Notes: generated by a model from the sequence alone, not told the origin. A DNA stretch of 64,000 nucleotides from Acanthosepion esculentum (GCA_964036315.1 OZ038479.1:60208393-60272392), one strand, 5' to 3'; shown: positions 33,835-46,280, numbered from the stretch's first letter. Numbers and translations are program-made.

Positions 33835-35925
33835 CTGTGAAAAGACGAATAAAAGATATATTAACAGAGACATATATAAAGTCAGTTTATATTCTAATAG
33901 ATACATATAGTTATATAACAAGGCTTATTCAGCATAGGGAGAAAATTATGCAGCACCTAGTGAAGATTAAACTCATTTCAGTTAGCTTACAGTTTGTCAA
34001 ACAAGATTATTTAACCACAGTCCTGTATATAAATGAATAGCACTGTCTAAATAATTTTCATATCTATGCTACATTAATAAACTGCTTATTAAGCTTATGA
34101 ACATTTCTTCCTTCAATGAATGTATAGTTACTGAAAATAAATGAACCATGTTTTTAGTAGAATGAGAAACCTCCACACATCTACACAACTAAACAAAAAA
34201 TACATACCAATCATGGCAGACTGGTACCAATAGATGCAAACCTAAAAGGCAATTCTTCTAAAAATCTACTTTATTAAGAGAACCTTTACTAAAGGAATAA
34301 AAACAACATTCCTTCTTTTTTCATAAAAAAATATAAAAAGAATGATGGTATTTTTTTAACAATATTTAAATCTCTGAAATGATGCTATTTAATTATTCTT
34401 TCTACTTTTGACAAAATACACCAATACAACAGTATAGCAACTATGAAAAGCCATTAAAAATAATTAAAAGCGTGTTCATTTAAGCCTGGATCTTGAAATG
34501 AGGCAAAAGCATTAAATTTAAAGCAAGTGGAGCTGTGATTTTTTTTTTTGAAGAACAGAGAATAAAAAATAAATTTAAAATATAAAATATGCTGATTATA
34601 CCAAAAGCTGTGTAAATGGAGATGGTGATAAGAATCTTGGAATCATTAGTTTGTTGCTAATCCTGTCAGCTGAAAATCAACACAAGGGAAAAGATATAAA
34701 GTTTCAAAAAAGACCATTTTATTGTCAAAATGCCTATGCCATCAGTAAGAATAATGTTTTGAGAATTTTTTTTATATAGAAACCATTTATGTACATTCTA
34801 TAAAAACAAAGATATTTTCAAAAAGTGCCGATGTGAAAATTTGTTTACCTGTATATAGTTGTTATAATAAGTAGTAAAAAGAATAGCTTTTAAAAATCTG
34901 CTTAAACCAACTAAGAATTAGCTTTTCATAACTTTATCAGAACTTATTTAATAAAGGATGAAAATTGAAAACTATTTTAAGAAAGCTTCCATTTTAAATT
35001 TTGGAAGAAAAGAGGATGCACATAAAATGATAACTTCACTGGGCTTTATACATTTTAACTTAAAATGTAAAAAGCCCCAGTGAAGTTAAAATTTTTAAGT
35101 ATAAATACTTGAAGAAATTATGTTTATCTTCTTTCAAACAATATGCTGTATGGATGGCTTTGAAATTTAAAATAAAAAAAGGAAGATATGACAAAATATT
35201 GTATAAATTGGAAAAGACTGTAAAAATACATTATACTGCCACTTACCCAATTCAGTTCAGAAAATCTACTTCTCCAAACAGGATTTTTAACCAAAATTTC
35301 GAACGTTCTAATTCTTAATGATCAAAAAATGAAAAAAATCCTTTGATTGTTCCTCTTAAAATAGCTTAGCATAACAAAGATTGTGACGATAAAACATTGT
35401 TTTTATTAAGTCTGGGGCAGTTTTTAATCAGGTATGCTAATTTTTAGCTAATCAGTGGTGGTACCTACATTCAAAAAATTACTTTTTTTTTTCATTCGAC
35501 GTTCCATTTTTGTTATGTGACAAGGTTTTGCCATCTGAGACTTCCTAAACAAACTTTTCAAAATAGCACGGACGAATCACGTTCATGATGGCAGTCAAAA
35601 AATGATTTGATTTTTATGTTTAAAACGATTTGCGATTTTCTTTCTGCAAAGTAAACTGTTAAAATCCGACAATTAAAACCGTTTTTCTGTACGTGGTTAA
35701 GTGAAACTGAAAAGTTGTCGTCGTGCAACTGAGAGGAGAAATAAAGTTATTTTTCTTTACCTAAAAATATATTTCAGCAAAATTGTTGTAAATGTAACTG
35801 CATCAAGGTAAAAAAACATTTCTCTTTGCTGTAATTTTATTAAATAAATGTCTCTAACATAAAGTAACTTTTAAAAAGTCAAATGATGGAAATGATCAAA
35901 ATTATTTACTCTTCCACTTACTTAC
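33835..35925 (-). other. presumed intron of copy 3
   Basis: Bounded by the donor at 35925 (AAAGGTAAGTAAGTGG on the minus strand) and the acceptor at 33835. Its blocks at 34080-34320 and 34500-34700 match the copy 1 and copy 4 introns respectively. It holds the hairpin at 35031-35088. Confidence 0.55.
35031..35088. repeat. 27-bp inverted repeat with 3-nt loop
   Basis: TAACTTCACTGGGCTTTATA and the rest of the left arm (35031-35057) pair with 35061-35088 with one indel and one mismatch. Such a near-perfect hairpin could be a small-RNA precursor or a palindrome from a MITE; no family is recognised. Confidence 0.75.
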
Positions 35926-36250
35926 CTTTCAGACCATACGCAACGAGAAAAACAAAACGAGATGATTACTTTGTGCGGGTGCCAAATGAACTTGTTGGGA
36001 TTTTTAATTCTGTCAACCTACTCACAATTTTTGTATTGTTCATTAAGTCAGTTCATAGTTTCATATAATGATGTCGAAATTTAAAGGAATTATGAAAAAA
36101 GGAATTAAGAAATGGAAAACCCACGATACAAATGTAAAATTGTTTTGATTTTTTTTTTTGACAAAATACTTCTTTCTCTATCTATTGATATTGTGTAAAC
36201 CAAAAAAAAATTAAGCGGTGTTAGACAAGATTTGGTTCCTTGTGTTTAAA
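35926..36250 (-). other. candidate noncoding first exon of copy 3
   Basis: Ends in CGTATGGTCTGAAAG before GTAAGT on the minus strand. The block is conserved with 13165-13475 and 52978-53285, including AAGCGGTGTTAGACAAGATT and TGGTTCCTTGTGT at the far end (plus strand). No ORF of note. Confidence 0.55.
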
Positions 36251-36329
36251 ATTCTGCAGAATCTTTGTGTTACTGACATTAGCAAAACTCTTGCTGAAAG
36301 GGAGAAATGAAGGAATTCAGCTGTTATCT

Positions 36330-37690
36330 TGTGATAAAAATAAAGCTATATATTTATTATTGTAAAAAGTACAATAATTGTGGCATAAGGCCGAAGGGAA
36401 AGTAGGGGAAAGGCTGGTCTTTGCTATCTATCCTACAATTTAAACAATTCCCAAAAAACTCACCCATCACTATTCAATTCTGCATATACCACAATACCAC
36501 ATATTCACCGGGGACCTACAAAACATCCCATGATGTAAAAATCTTATGAAAGTTCATAATGTCTTTTTTCCCCCACAAAACAAGACAGATGTTAGTAGGA
36601 CCCGCCCACCCCTCAAAATAATAAGAGGGGCCGCTGTATTCTCAGGGTTACTGAGGTAATTTGCCGCTGGCGCTCAAGACCAAAAAGATCACAATATCAG
36701 TCGCCGACAAGCCAAATCGCCCACACCCCCTCCACTAATTCACGATACAAAACCCCCCAAAGCCATGAAAGGTCAGTGGATCGAAGAACGACCCTCAAGG
36801 CCACTCAACATTCACTGAGAAAACTCGACAGGAAATGGGAGGAGTGATGGTAAGGCTAGGGAAGGCGTCCCTAACACTACCCGTAAAATCGAGTCCTCTG
36901 TCAAAACTTAGAGTAGGAAAGCCAACCTCGTGGCGTGTTGATGACTCGCCAAATGTGACAATCCTAGCCCCCATGACACAGATGCTCGACACAGACTTTA
37001 CGGACCTTCTGCTTGCGACCACCCAACAAGCAGGGTGGACATCAAGTGTTCGATCGCCTTCTATGGTTCTTGCAAAGAGGAAGTACAGCCAACCGGTAAA
37101 AGATGAGAGGAAAGACATAAGTGGCACACACCTCAGCCCTACCCTTCAAGGACAACATCCTTCGGAGCCAAGTCCAGATCAACGCTCTGACCTTTGCCTG
37201 TACTTCTGACTAATTCTTTTCTAGCGGGAGTTCGGGCCCAAACCACACTCCAAGAATGCGGACGGGTCCATCAGTCCAACCAAACGGCCCTTGGAAGAGC
37301 GACCCCTTTCCAGGCACCTAACCGCAAGCTGAAAGACTTGTTGTGGTTAATCTTGGCCCACGTGACCTTTTCGTATCATTCAAGCACCTTCTGTACCATC
37401 TCAATATTGCTGGGGCACGGTGAAAAAATGGATACGTCATCGGTGTACGCGGAAACCTAGGATTGAGCCCTACCAAGGACAGCGATTGCACGTAGGCCGG
37501 ACTGCACGCCCTGTCCCTCACCCGGCGAAGGAGGAGCTCCAATACCAAAGCATAAAGTAGGGACCATTACTCTGGCTCCAATATTGAGGCTTTTTAGAGC
37601 CTCCCTCGTTACGTCCCTGTTGACACCTATTAATCTTTGCGTTTTGGTGTCTGTGGCAAACAGGGAAACCGACGACACTGTTCACAAATA
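36330..37690 (-). pseudogene. LINE fragment: RT C-terminal half and 3' region
   Basis: GC-richer than its flanks. On the minus strand: degenerate GVRQGC-like residues near 37520, AYTDDVSIFSPCPSNIEMVQ with the catalytic box (YTDD for YADD), WAKINHNKSFSLRLGAWKGV, a GPVRILGVWFGPEL block and LSLKGRAEVCATYVFPLIFY. These are LINE ORF2 sequences of a Tx1/L1-like or related type; the clade is not settled. Frameshifts at about 37440 and 37190 and the lack of the first RT half show it is dead. The 3' end near 36330-36370 is an A/T-rich tail (AATAATAAATATATAGCTTT on the minus strand). Confidence 0.7.
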
Positions 37691-38206
37691 TGAACAAAAC
37701 AACAAACACGAATTTACATACGGAAGAACAATATTATGCAAACAGTGTTCAACAATAACGACGAACGTGGACAAAATGAAACACTTACTTTTCACAGTAT
37801 CTCTCAAAATCAACTGACATGAAGACAGACAGCTGGAAGTAAACTCAGACAAAAATAAAACTAAAAAGATATTATTTTGTCTTCACAGAAAATTTATAGG
37901 AACGAGTTCCAGTTGATCCCATCTGAATGAAAAGGAGTCAAAATTTGCATATGTGTTCAAAGAGATATATATATATAAAATGCTAAAGGCTGTATTTTTT
38001 CTTCTTTTCTTTTCTACTTTGCCTTCTCATTCTAAGCTGACTGGACGTGTTACCAAAACTGTTAAGAGTCCTAACTCTTTATTTTCTACCGTTAATTCTA
38101 CAAGGAGAATTACTTGCAGGTAACATATAGTGTATGTTTTTTTTTTTTTTTTGCAATTTGACACAAACGATTGCCACTGCTAGATTACGCCAGTTACAAG
38201 TAAGAA
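37691..38206. other. no gene recognised; possible primer-binding region at right end
   Basis: Just inside the LTR at 38207 the minus strand reads AATTCTTACTTGTAACTGGC, then GTAATCTAGCAGTGGC, similar in form to a gypsy-type primer-binding region starting TGGCG. The rest is unassigned, including a T-rich run at 38137-38152. Confidence 0.35.
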
Positions 38207-38794
38207 TTTGTAGCGGACCGTGCAGGTGAAGATGTGAAGAGATATCAGAAGGTTAAAATTTCCTGCTAGCCAGTCCAGCTACATGAGAATGTTGGACTTA
38301 TGTCCAAAGAAGACAAAGAAAACAAACAAGACCAATATATATGGGTAAACAAATATATATTAATAACAAGTTACACAAAGACATGAACAGTTACATAGTG
38401 TTTGTATGGAGAAATTATGTGTGTGTGTGTTGTGAGTGTTCGTACATACGTGTATTGTTCTTAGCGTGTTCCCAGAATTTGGGAAATGCTGTCTCTGAGA
38501 GAGGTCACATATTGGCCTAAGTGGAAAAAGAGAGATTTTACCTCATCTCCATGCGAGGTGGCGGCCCAAGGCCTGAGTCGGAAAAGAGAGAGAGACGAAG
38601 GGTCAGCCAGTATTTATAGCCAGGGGAGAGAGAGACCCCTGTTGAAGGATTAAGGGACTGAGGAGGAGCTAACTGCGACAAATTCATTATCATTTCTTTC
38701 CCTCTGTGCTGAGTTTTGATTCAAATGTTAATAGTTGTCATTATAGTTTTTCTACCTTCCCCTTCCCAAAACAGTCGGATTTAAAATCCCAACA
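38207..38794 (-). mobile_element. minus-strand LTR (probable 5' LTR)
   Basis: On the minus strand it starts TGTTGGGATTTTAAATCCGA at 38794 and ends CCGCTACA at 38207, that is TG...CA ends. A TATA box (GCTATAAATA, 38611-38620) is followed by a pyrimidine-rich start region. A possible primer-binding site follows at the left. The internal region is not present as a recognisable pol, so this is a truncated element. Confidence 0.55.
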
Positions 38795-39505
38795 ATCCTT
38801 AGATTTCTCAGCAAAATTATTCAAAAAGAGATACAGTACCTTGCACCTGAATCTATTATATGAAGCCTACATGTAAATTTTCATAAATTATAATTATTAT
38901 ATATGCACATTTTCTTGAAACTTAATTTGTGTACAATATGTAAATCGTTTAAGCCACTGAGGTGCAACATTGAATAGAGTAACTGTAAGTGTAGATGGTG
39001 AAGGTTATCTTACTTGACAACGTCCTTTCTTACCAAAGATCTACAGGGCCTTGTGTAAGGATTGAATAAAAACATATACAGTGTGTTAACTATTAATAAT
39101 ATATAAAAACTTGGACCCTTGTAGCTGAAAAAAAGTGTAATATCAAAGGATGGTTTTCTAATGACACCGCTATTATTGTAATTACCTTCCCACCTAGGCA
39201 ATGTTGGCGTATTGTTTTAAAAGTAATGATTAGAACTGGAAAACCTAAATATATGAAAGTGAATTTATACATTTTCTTTGATCTTGAGAATTTACAACAG
39301 AAATAATAAACTATTTATTAGATTGTTTATTTACAATTTATAATTGGAATGGATGGCAGAACATCGGCCAATAGCCAAGTGATTCAAACTTTACTGTCAG
39401 AAAAATGATCTAAATAGGTACTTACCTGCAATCCACCAGGTAGGGGCAAAATGTGGACTTGTCCACGACAACCAGTTTACCTTCTGCTAGGAAATGCACT
39501 CTTTC
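38795..39505. other. no gene recognised
   Basis: AT-rich interval between two LTRs, with no domain or repeat that I could match. Confidence 0.3.
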
Positions 39506-40129
39506 TGTTACATTATTACCAACATCATACTTACAAATAATCAACAGGCATTCATTGGTTAATCACCATCAATCTAGCTTTCTGATTGCTCAGTATCGAC
39601 CAATCAGATCACTCCCATGTGCACAATCAATTTAGGTACCAACTCAATTCGAAGCCTGTCACGTGATAGAACATGATATAAAAAACCCAACACATGTGAT
39701 TATCTCTAGAATTCTCTGTTTCAACGTGGACTCTTGAACTTAACTTCTCTTTGTCACTCAAGACCACTGCCAAAATGTGACTCTCAAAGAATTCCCGTCT
39801 TGACTAACGCAGTCAGACGTTAAAGAACTTTGCAACAATTCATGCAAGTATAATTCTAGCATCATTCATCCAAATTGCATAATACACAAAACATACTCAA
39901 TCTTCTAAACTGCATTTTAATAATCAACTCTTTCGTTATGAGTCTAGGTACAAATAACTACCTAATCAAAGGGATGCAACTCAGTCTCACTTTTCAGTTC
40001 GCATGCATGTAATTTCAATACTTAATAAATTCAATTGCTATGTCTTTAACCCCATGTTCCTTTTTGTATTTCTCCATTGCTAATGATTTCCACACCTTTC
40101 CTAACGAAAATAAATAATTGTGGGGTACA
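39506..40129 (+). mobile_element. 5' LTR of the BEL/Pao element
   Basis: Similar to the solo LTR at 26893-27450 and placed directly upstream of BEL-type coding sequence on the same strand. It starts TGTTACATTATTACCAACA, has GACCAATCAGAT, a GATATAAAAAAC TATA-like box at 39676, TGCCAAAATGTGA, and a polyA site TTAATAAATTCAATTG, and ends near GGGGTACA. No target duplication is visible, and the right border is approximate. Confidence 0.6.
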
Positions 40130-40552
40130 GCCCTTCAACACGCAACTAACATGGCTAACCAAAACACATGCCATCTCACACAGGGCCCGTTCCCCTACAA
40201 AAGCTTGTTGATTTATTTACCTTTCTTTAAATACATGTTCTAACCATTTTCCTCCATTGATAAATAGTTCTTTATCACTGAGGAGGCTTTTTTTTATTTC
40301 TCAGTTATGCTAACAGACGATCGGGGACATTAAAACTAACTTTACCAGACCTACGGGATTGACAATATTATTACCTGTATTTAGGTTGCAACAAGGCATT
40401 GTTGTAACTATTATTATTGATTGGGAACAAGATACCTTTTCGGTGGTAAATTTTCCACACTTTGCAACAGTGAGCCTGTTTTGTGTTTAGTTTATTCTAT
40501 TGGACGTCCCCTCTCCTTTTAGTACAGCATTAGTGCACCACTGTACTTGCAT

Positions 40553-41690
40553 ATGGCTATGGATCCAGCATCAACTCTTGACTCTTTGTTTGACACAGAG
40601 GAACGCTACAAGCTCCTTATAAATTGTGCTTTGGAGAAATTGAAGAGTAGAGAGGTTTTAGATTTGTGTACATTTGAGAGTGTACCTTGGATAACATCGA
40701 CAGTTTGGTACTGAAAGTAGACCAAACTCAGGAAGAGTTCATCAAATTGCTTCCCAGAGAGGATTTGGTCTCTCACATGTATGAGCTCGGCAAATTTAAG
40801 GAGAAAGTGAAAAGAACGTTGGATACTTTAACTGTCAAAATTGATGAGGACACTTTCCCTACAACCTCCTCACTGGAGACTGTAGCCCAGCCACACCAGT
40901 CCACCCTTTCTATGATCAAGCCCAATATCAAGTGTCCTATTTTGACAGCCTGGATGTGGAGAATAAGTTTGCACTGAGGGAGTTCCTAACAAGATTCGAC
41001 TACTGCACATCAGGGTTGCAGTCTAGGAGAGAGAAGTTGACATATCTCAAGACCTGTGTTACGAGATGGCCTTTTCTTTTGATTCATCATCTAGAAGTTC
41101 ACCCCAAATAAGCCTGAGGTGGTGAGAGGGATATTGAAGGATCAATATTGGAATGAGGAGGGAATTAGGGCATTTTTGCCAGGTTCTTCCTACTTGCTTC
41201 TTATGATATTTGTGACTTGGAGGATCTCAAGGACTACCTGTCGTGGGTCAAGTATGAGCTGGCAGGGTTGGATTCTGCACTGGGGTACCAGTTCCTGGAG
41301 AATTCCGGAGGGGGAGCATTGGTGGTCCACATATTATTCCAGAAACTTCCTGTCTAACTCCAGGAGGAAATAGTGAGATCTTCAGGAACCTCATTGAATT
41401 CCATCTTGGACAATAATGTCAAAATCATCAGGGCCTTTAAAAACACTCAATCTGAAATGAACTAGAAGGATAGAGTAATATCCAGTTCTACCAGGACCTC
41501 ACAGACAAGAAAGGAGTCTGTGACAACACCACCAACACTGGAGAACTTTCACATTCAGCAACGATTGCCCAAGAAAAAGAGGCTTTAGGACACTTTGTTA
41601 CCTATGCTCTGCCTATGACCACTTCACATCCATGTGTCCTATTCGTGACACTTCTTTAACAAAGGGTTGAATTAATTTAGGCACAGGTGA
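40553..41690 (+). pseudogene. BEL/Pao Gag region
   Basis: The first ATG (40553, MAMDPASTLDSLFDTEERYK) opens a frame that shifts at about 40685 into LVLKVDQTQEEFIKLLP. Further on, in shifting frames, come LREFLTRFDYCTSG, LSWVKYELAGLDSALGYQFL and VVHILFQKLP, in the layout of BEL Gag (long helical region ending in a KLP motif). Several frameshifts and stops make it non-functional. The 420 bp before the ATG are the untranslated leader after the LTR. Confidence 0.65.
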
Positions 41691-42360
41691 TCAACATGAC
41701 TAGTATTACCATCAAAAGAGGAAGATCAGTGGTGGCAAATTGCTTAGTGGATACTAGGAGTCAGAATTTCTATTTTAGTGGCAAGGTATTTTGAGATCTA
41801 TGTTGCAACTCAGAGACAATTCAGAGCATTGATATGGAGGTAGTCACCTTCCTGGGTAAGAGGCACTGCAAGTTTGAACAGGTCATGGCAGTGGTAGAAT
41901 TTGCATCAAGATAGGGGCGGCAGTTATCCATACTAATTGACAGCAATCTGAATCAGCACCAGGTAAGAGATTTACCAGCGGTGGTTGATAATTCCCGACA
42001 ATTAAACTATGTTTTGGACATTGACTTAAAAGATACAGACATAACATTGGAGGGATTGATAGGAGTGAATCTTTTCCAGTTAATGACACTCATACAGACC
42101 ATCAGATGCACGGACTGTATGGGCTGGATTGCTCAACGCAGAGTGATACCCTCCAGTAACCTAAGGAATTTTATGTATACCCAACAGCTTAAATCAACCA
42201 TCCCATCTAACAAATCCTATTATAAGGATGTCATTGACTCCACTCAGTATCCTGCCTCACTAATCAATAGTGGTCTTAATGCTGGCCCATCGTATTTTGA
42301 CCTGTATGCAGATATATTTGAAGATTTGACAGGAACTGGGAGTGGGTCTACAGTCTGGAG
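41691..42360 (+). pseudogene. BEL/Pao aspartic protease (DUF1758-like)
   Basis: ITIKRGRSVVANCLVDTRSQ has the place of the LLDTGSQ active site, with Gly changed to Arg. After it come MEVVTFLGKRHCKFEQVMAV and LEGLIGVNLFQLMT, matching the LIGxDxF motif of BEL proteases, and a linker CTDCMGWIAQRRVIPS. An open frame covers 41981-42460. The changed active site and stops show decay. Confidence 0.7.
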
Positions 42361-43540
42361 TCCTTGGGACTTTCTGATAAAGAAACACTACTGGATTATG
42401 ACACACAGAAGGTTGAAGAATGTATGGAAAACAGAGAGTATAAGGATGGGAATTATTTAGTGCAGTTGCCTTGCCACAAAGACAAATTAGCCAGAGTGAA
42501 CTCTAACCATCGTGCAGCTCTCAATGTACTGGGCCATGTAGTGACTGACCTGGAAAAGAAGGGTTTGTACAAGCAGTACAAGATGTTCAAAAGACAAAGT
42601 GACAGAAAGAATCATAGAACCCTTCCACCTAACCCATATCGGAATTGTGTGTGGTTACCTCATTGGCTGATATTCAAAAACGAAACAGCTAGCACTATGA
42701 AAGTACACCCAGTCTTCAATTGTTCACTCAAGGTTGGAGGAAGGGTCTCATTGCATTAGGCAGTGATTTACACCCCTAGGCAACATCAGGAAGGCGTTCC
42801 TAATGATACAACTGGCAAAGGAGTTAGATAAAAACTATTTTTTTAAAGAAGTACTTGTTTTGTTACCAGTATACCACCACCATCATATTTGGTTACAACA
42901 CAAGTTTAAATTTTAAATTGTATTATAAAATTCCATGCATCTAGGTTTCCTGTTGATGAATGCACTAAGATGTCAAGCTCCAACTTCTATGTGGACAATC
43001 TTGCAAAGACCTGCAATTCTGAGAATGAACTAACAGACCTTTATTACCAAGCAGGAAGCAGATTACAGATAAGAGGATTTCACCTACAACCCTGTAATTC
43101 TAATTGTCTAAAGTTGCGAAAAATAATGAAACAGGATTTGCCCATGGGAAAAAGTCCTGGGCTACAGGTACAATCCTGAGTCCGATTCTATAAATCTCGC
43201 TCAATGGACTTGTGACCCTGAATTGAATACAAAACATGTTATTCTTTCTGCCGCTTCTGGTATTTTCAACCCTTTATCATTGTCTCTCTCAATTTCCATT
43301 CAAAGTCGGACACTGATTGGGGAATTGTGGAAACTCAGGCTGGATTGGGATGTACCCAAGGAACAGCAGCAGCATTGGAGCATGCTAGCAGGAGAACTGT
43401 TGAAGTTTCACTCTTTTACATTTGACAGGAGAGTCTTAGATGAGGACAGTAGTGCGGACATGTACCTCTTTTCATATGCTTCCAAGAAAGCCTATGGCTT
43501 CACTATGTATGTGGTTCAGAAGGGAAATCTTTGGTAGTTG
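42361..43540 (+). pseudogene. BEL/Pao reverse transcriptase and start of RNase H
   Basis: NYLVQLPCHKDKLARVNSNH, then a WLPHWLIFKNETASTMKVHP block and FNCSLKV in the usual BEL order; after a damaged centre (about 42760-42960) comes SSNFYVDNLAKTCNSENELT with the YVDN catalytic box found in BEL elements, then TKHVILSAASGIFNPLSLSL, LWKLRLDWDVP and SYASKKAYGFTMYV of the RNase H region. The middle RT motif with the first catalytic Asp is missing or unreadable. Confidence 0.85.
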
Positions 43541-44190
43541 CCAAGGCAAAAGTAGCCCCATTAAAGTCCAAACCATTAACTTCTATCCACTTTTTTGGCA
43601 GTAAAGTGCCTCTCTAACATCCTAGAGGCTGTAAATTTTAAAAATGGCAGTGGATGCTCAAATAGTTTTCAAATGGTTGCTATCTAAACAAACCAACAAT
43701 AAAAACGTCTTTGCAAAAAAACGGTCTTAAGAACATCCCACACATGGCGGAAGAACTATGTGCAGTCCACACCGTATCCATTCAGTATAATCAGAATCCT
43801 GCTGATCTGATCACCAGAGTACTAACAACAACAAAACTGAAGGAGAATTTCGATTTTCAGGGTTCTGGTCCTAACTGGTTGTCAAACAACCCCACTTGTT
43901 GGCCAGATAGTGCCCTAGATAGTGCAGGCTACTGTTTTCTGCACTACAGGTGAGAAATGCCCTGAGCCTATTGTTCCCTTTGACAGATATTCTAACCTGA
44001 ATAGTTACGAGTGATATCTCAGGTGCTGGAATTTGTGCACAGTCTGCAGAAGAGGGTGGTGGAACATGTACAAGCTGCTGTGACTACTTATTTCAAACTA
44101 TGTCGGAGCAAGTCTTTCCTGTCGAACTGGGAGAATCCAGAAGACCATAACTCATTAATCCGAGGTTTTGAACCCAATACTGCTTGGTAG
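43541..44190 (+). pseudogene. BEL/Pao connection region before integrase
   Basis: KVAPLKSKPLTSI, VSIQYNQNPADLITRVLTTT with the NPADLITRG-like motif, and GPNWLSNNPTCWPDS are typical of the BEL segment after RNase H. RYSNLNSY and VLEFVHSLQKRVVEHVQ follow and fit the pre-integrase segment. No integrase domain follows; the element stops here. Confidence 0.75.
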
Positions 44191-44204
44191 TGACAGATCT
44201 GTGC

Positions 44205-44660
44205 TGTAAAGAACAATGATGACATTGGTATCTGCATTGATGCAAGACATCTGAACAAAGTACTGAAGCATAAACAATACCAGTTACCAATCATAGATGA
44301 AGTGCTGCCAAGGCTAATGAATGTAAAGTACTTTATCAAGTTAGATTTTGAATCTGTTTACATGTATATAGTATTGAACAATGTTATCTTACTACCTTTC
44401 AAACTGGGTTCAGTCAGTACTGGTAACTCAGGCTTCCTTTCAGAACCTGTGTAAGTTACAAAATAGTTCAGAAACTTCTCTACATCACACATGAGAGTTT
44501 GAATAGAACTGTGTGTATTCCTGATGATAATATTGTCTATGGTTCAGGAAATGAACTTGAGCAAGGATCAGCAGATCATGAAATTGCTCTTGAGTCAATA
44601 CAGTGAGAAATGATGCAAGTTGAACCAAGGAAATGTACAGCAGAAGGAATCAATTTGATG
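44205..44660 (+). pseudogene. Ty3/gypsy reverse transcriptase scrap
   Basis: DDIGICIDARHLNKVLKHKQ, then YQLPIIDEVLPRL and YFIKLDFESVYMYIVL are gypsy RT motifs, followed in another frame by IPDDNIVYGSGNELEQ (degenerate YxDD) and KCTAEGINLMT. It is distinct from BEL RT and on the same strand, joined directly to the end of the BEL copy. Whether it was inserted or captured is unclear. Confidence 0.75.
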
Positions 44661-44779
44661 ACCAGACCTTTTGCTACAATCGATGTTGTCACCAGATGGC
44701 AACCACTTACCTCAGTTACCTAAGATAAGGATAAAAACAACAGAGAAATTAATAATGATAGTGTTTCATTTGCCTACCA

Positions 44780-44999
44780 CCCCACAAAAAAGGTGTAGAA
44801 ATATACTTGGTTTGATGTTTATTTCACACTTTTATAATACTAATAATAAAAAATTAATGTTTACTAAATGATAGGTAACATTTTACTCTCTACAATATTT
44901 AAAGTCTACACATGTTGGCAACAGAAAATCAGTTTACAAAAATAGTTACATTTTAAAAGTGTTACAAAACATGTAAAACTTGGAAAATGTCCAGTGTAT
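44780..44999 (-). terminator. conserved 3' flank of zinc-finger copy 4
   Basis: TAAAGTCTACACATG, GGCAACAGAAAATCAG and TACATTTTAAAAGTG match 56890-56960 near copy 5, and the AT-rich part resembles the flanks of copies 1-3. A clear AATAAA on the minus strand is not conserved here. Confidence 0.4.
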
Positions 45000-45335
45000 G
45001 CAATAAAATTATTTCTTTTATCTTTATATTTGCAAATGCTAACAAACTTCACAAGCTTTTTTGTCTAGTGTGTGTTTTCATAGGGTAAGCAAAGATAAAT
45101 TTAGTGCAAAAAATAGATAATGTTTCACAATATGGTTTTTCTTCATAAATTTTGTAAATAGGCTGGAATTTCATGAAAGTCAGATTTAGTGCATATGTGA
45201 ACATATGAGAAACTAAAACAAACTTCCATGAAAATGAAGGCTAGAAACTTGATAAAAATTTGATCACTTTTGTATTGCTTTGTAAATGATACAATAATTT
45301 TCAACAAACACAGATCCTTAAAATTCACAAGGTCT
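45000..45335 (-). pseudogene. decayed fingers downstream of copy 4
   Basis: Finger-like stretches (TTGCAAATGCTAACAAACTTCACAAG on the plus strand) match the corresponding region before copy 5 (57830-58080) and are broken by stops. Confidence 0.6.
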
Positions 45336-46280
45336 CTATACAGTGTGTATTCGCATATGACGCTCTAAATTTGATTTCCGCGAAAATGCAGATCCACAAA
45401 CTTCACAAGAATATGGTTTCTCTCCAGTGTGTGTACGCATATGGCTTACCATATTTGAGATTTGTGAAAATTTAGATCCACAAACTTCACAAGCATAAGG
45501 TTTTTCTCCAGTATGTGTTCGCATATGACTCATCATATGTGACTTCTGTGAAAATGCAGTTCCACAAACTTCACAAGAATATGGTTTTTCTCCAGTGTGT
45601 GTTTGCATATGTCGCACCAAATGTGACTTGAGTGAAAATGCAGATCCACAATCTGTACAAGAATATGGTTTCTCACCAGTATGAGTTCGCATATGCTCTG
45701 CCAAATTTGACTTTCGTGAAAATTCAGATCCACAAACTTCACAAGAATATGGTTTTTCACCTGTGTGTGTTTGCACATGGCGGACCAAATGTGATTTGGC
45801 AGGAAATGCAGATCCACAAACTTCACAAGAATAGGGTTTTTCTCCAGTGTGTGTTCGCATATGCTGTATAAAATATGATTTCTGTGAAAATGCAGATCCA
45901 CAAACTTCACAAGAATAAGGTTTCTCACCTGTGTGTATTTGAACATGGCGCGCCAAATGTGATTTGACAGAAAATGCAGAGCCACAAACTTCACAAGAAT
46001 ACGGCTTTTCTCCAGTATGTGTTCGCATATGCTGCACCAAATGTGACTTGATTGAAAACGCATATCCACAGACTTCACAAGAATATGGTTTTTCTCTGGT
46101 GTGTGTTTTCACATGCCGTCCCAATTGTGATTTGACAGGAAATGCTGATCCACAAATTTCATAAGAATACGGTTTCTCTCCAATGTGTATTCGCATATGC
46201 TGCTCCAAATTAGACTTCTGTGGAAATTCAGATGCACAAACTTCACAAGAATATGGTTTCTCTCCATTATTTGTTTCCAT
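45336..46280 (-). CDS. C2H2 zinc-finger protein, 11 fingers (copy 4)
   Basis: A 314-residue protein from [15 protein letters not shown] to MRIHTV, with eleven tandem fingers. Finger 2 has lost its first Cys (YSYEICG), so ten should bind zinc normally. No effector domain. The frame stays open upstream to 46346, but that start is TTG; an ATG at 46322 ([14 protein letters not shown]) is the alternative. The METN start is preferred because it is shared with copies 1 and 5. Fingers 5-11 match fingers 3-9 of copy 5 one for one, including contact residues LHR, QHS and QNS. The conserved acceptor lies at 46573 and a candidate first exon at 52994, with a Tc1 element in the intron. Nuclear DNA-binding role inferred from family. 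Confidence 0.86.
   Translation of the reverse strand: METNNGEKPYSCEVCASEFPQKSNLEQHMRIHIGEKPYSYEICGSAFPVKSQLGRHVKTHTREKPYSCEVCGYAFSIKSHLVQHMRTHTGEKPYSCEVCGSAFSVKSHLARHVQIHTGEKPYSCEVCGSAFSQKSYFIQHMRTHTGEKPYSCEVCGSAFPAKSHLVRHVQTHTGEKPYSCEVCGSEFSRKSNLAEHMRTHTGEKPYSCTDCGSAFSLKSHLVRHMQTHTGEKPYSCEVCGTAFSQKSHMMSHMRTHTGEKPYACEVCGSKFSQISNMVSHMRTHTGEKPYSCEVCGSAFSRKSNLERHMRIHTV

Noticed and set aside
45533..46078. Minus-strand ORF with repeats like [16 protein letters not shown]
   Set aside because: It is the +1 frame of the same finger DNA. Only the finger frame has the CX2C/HX3H pattern.
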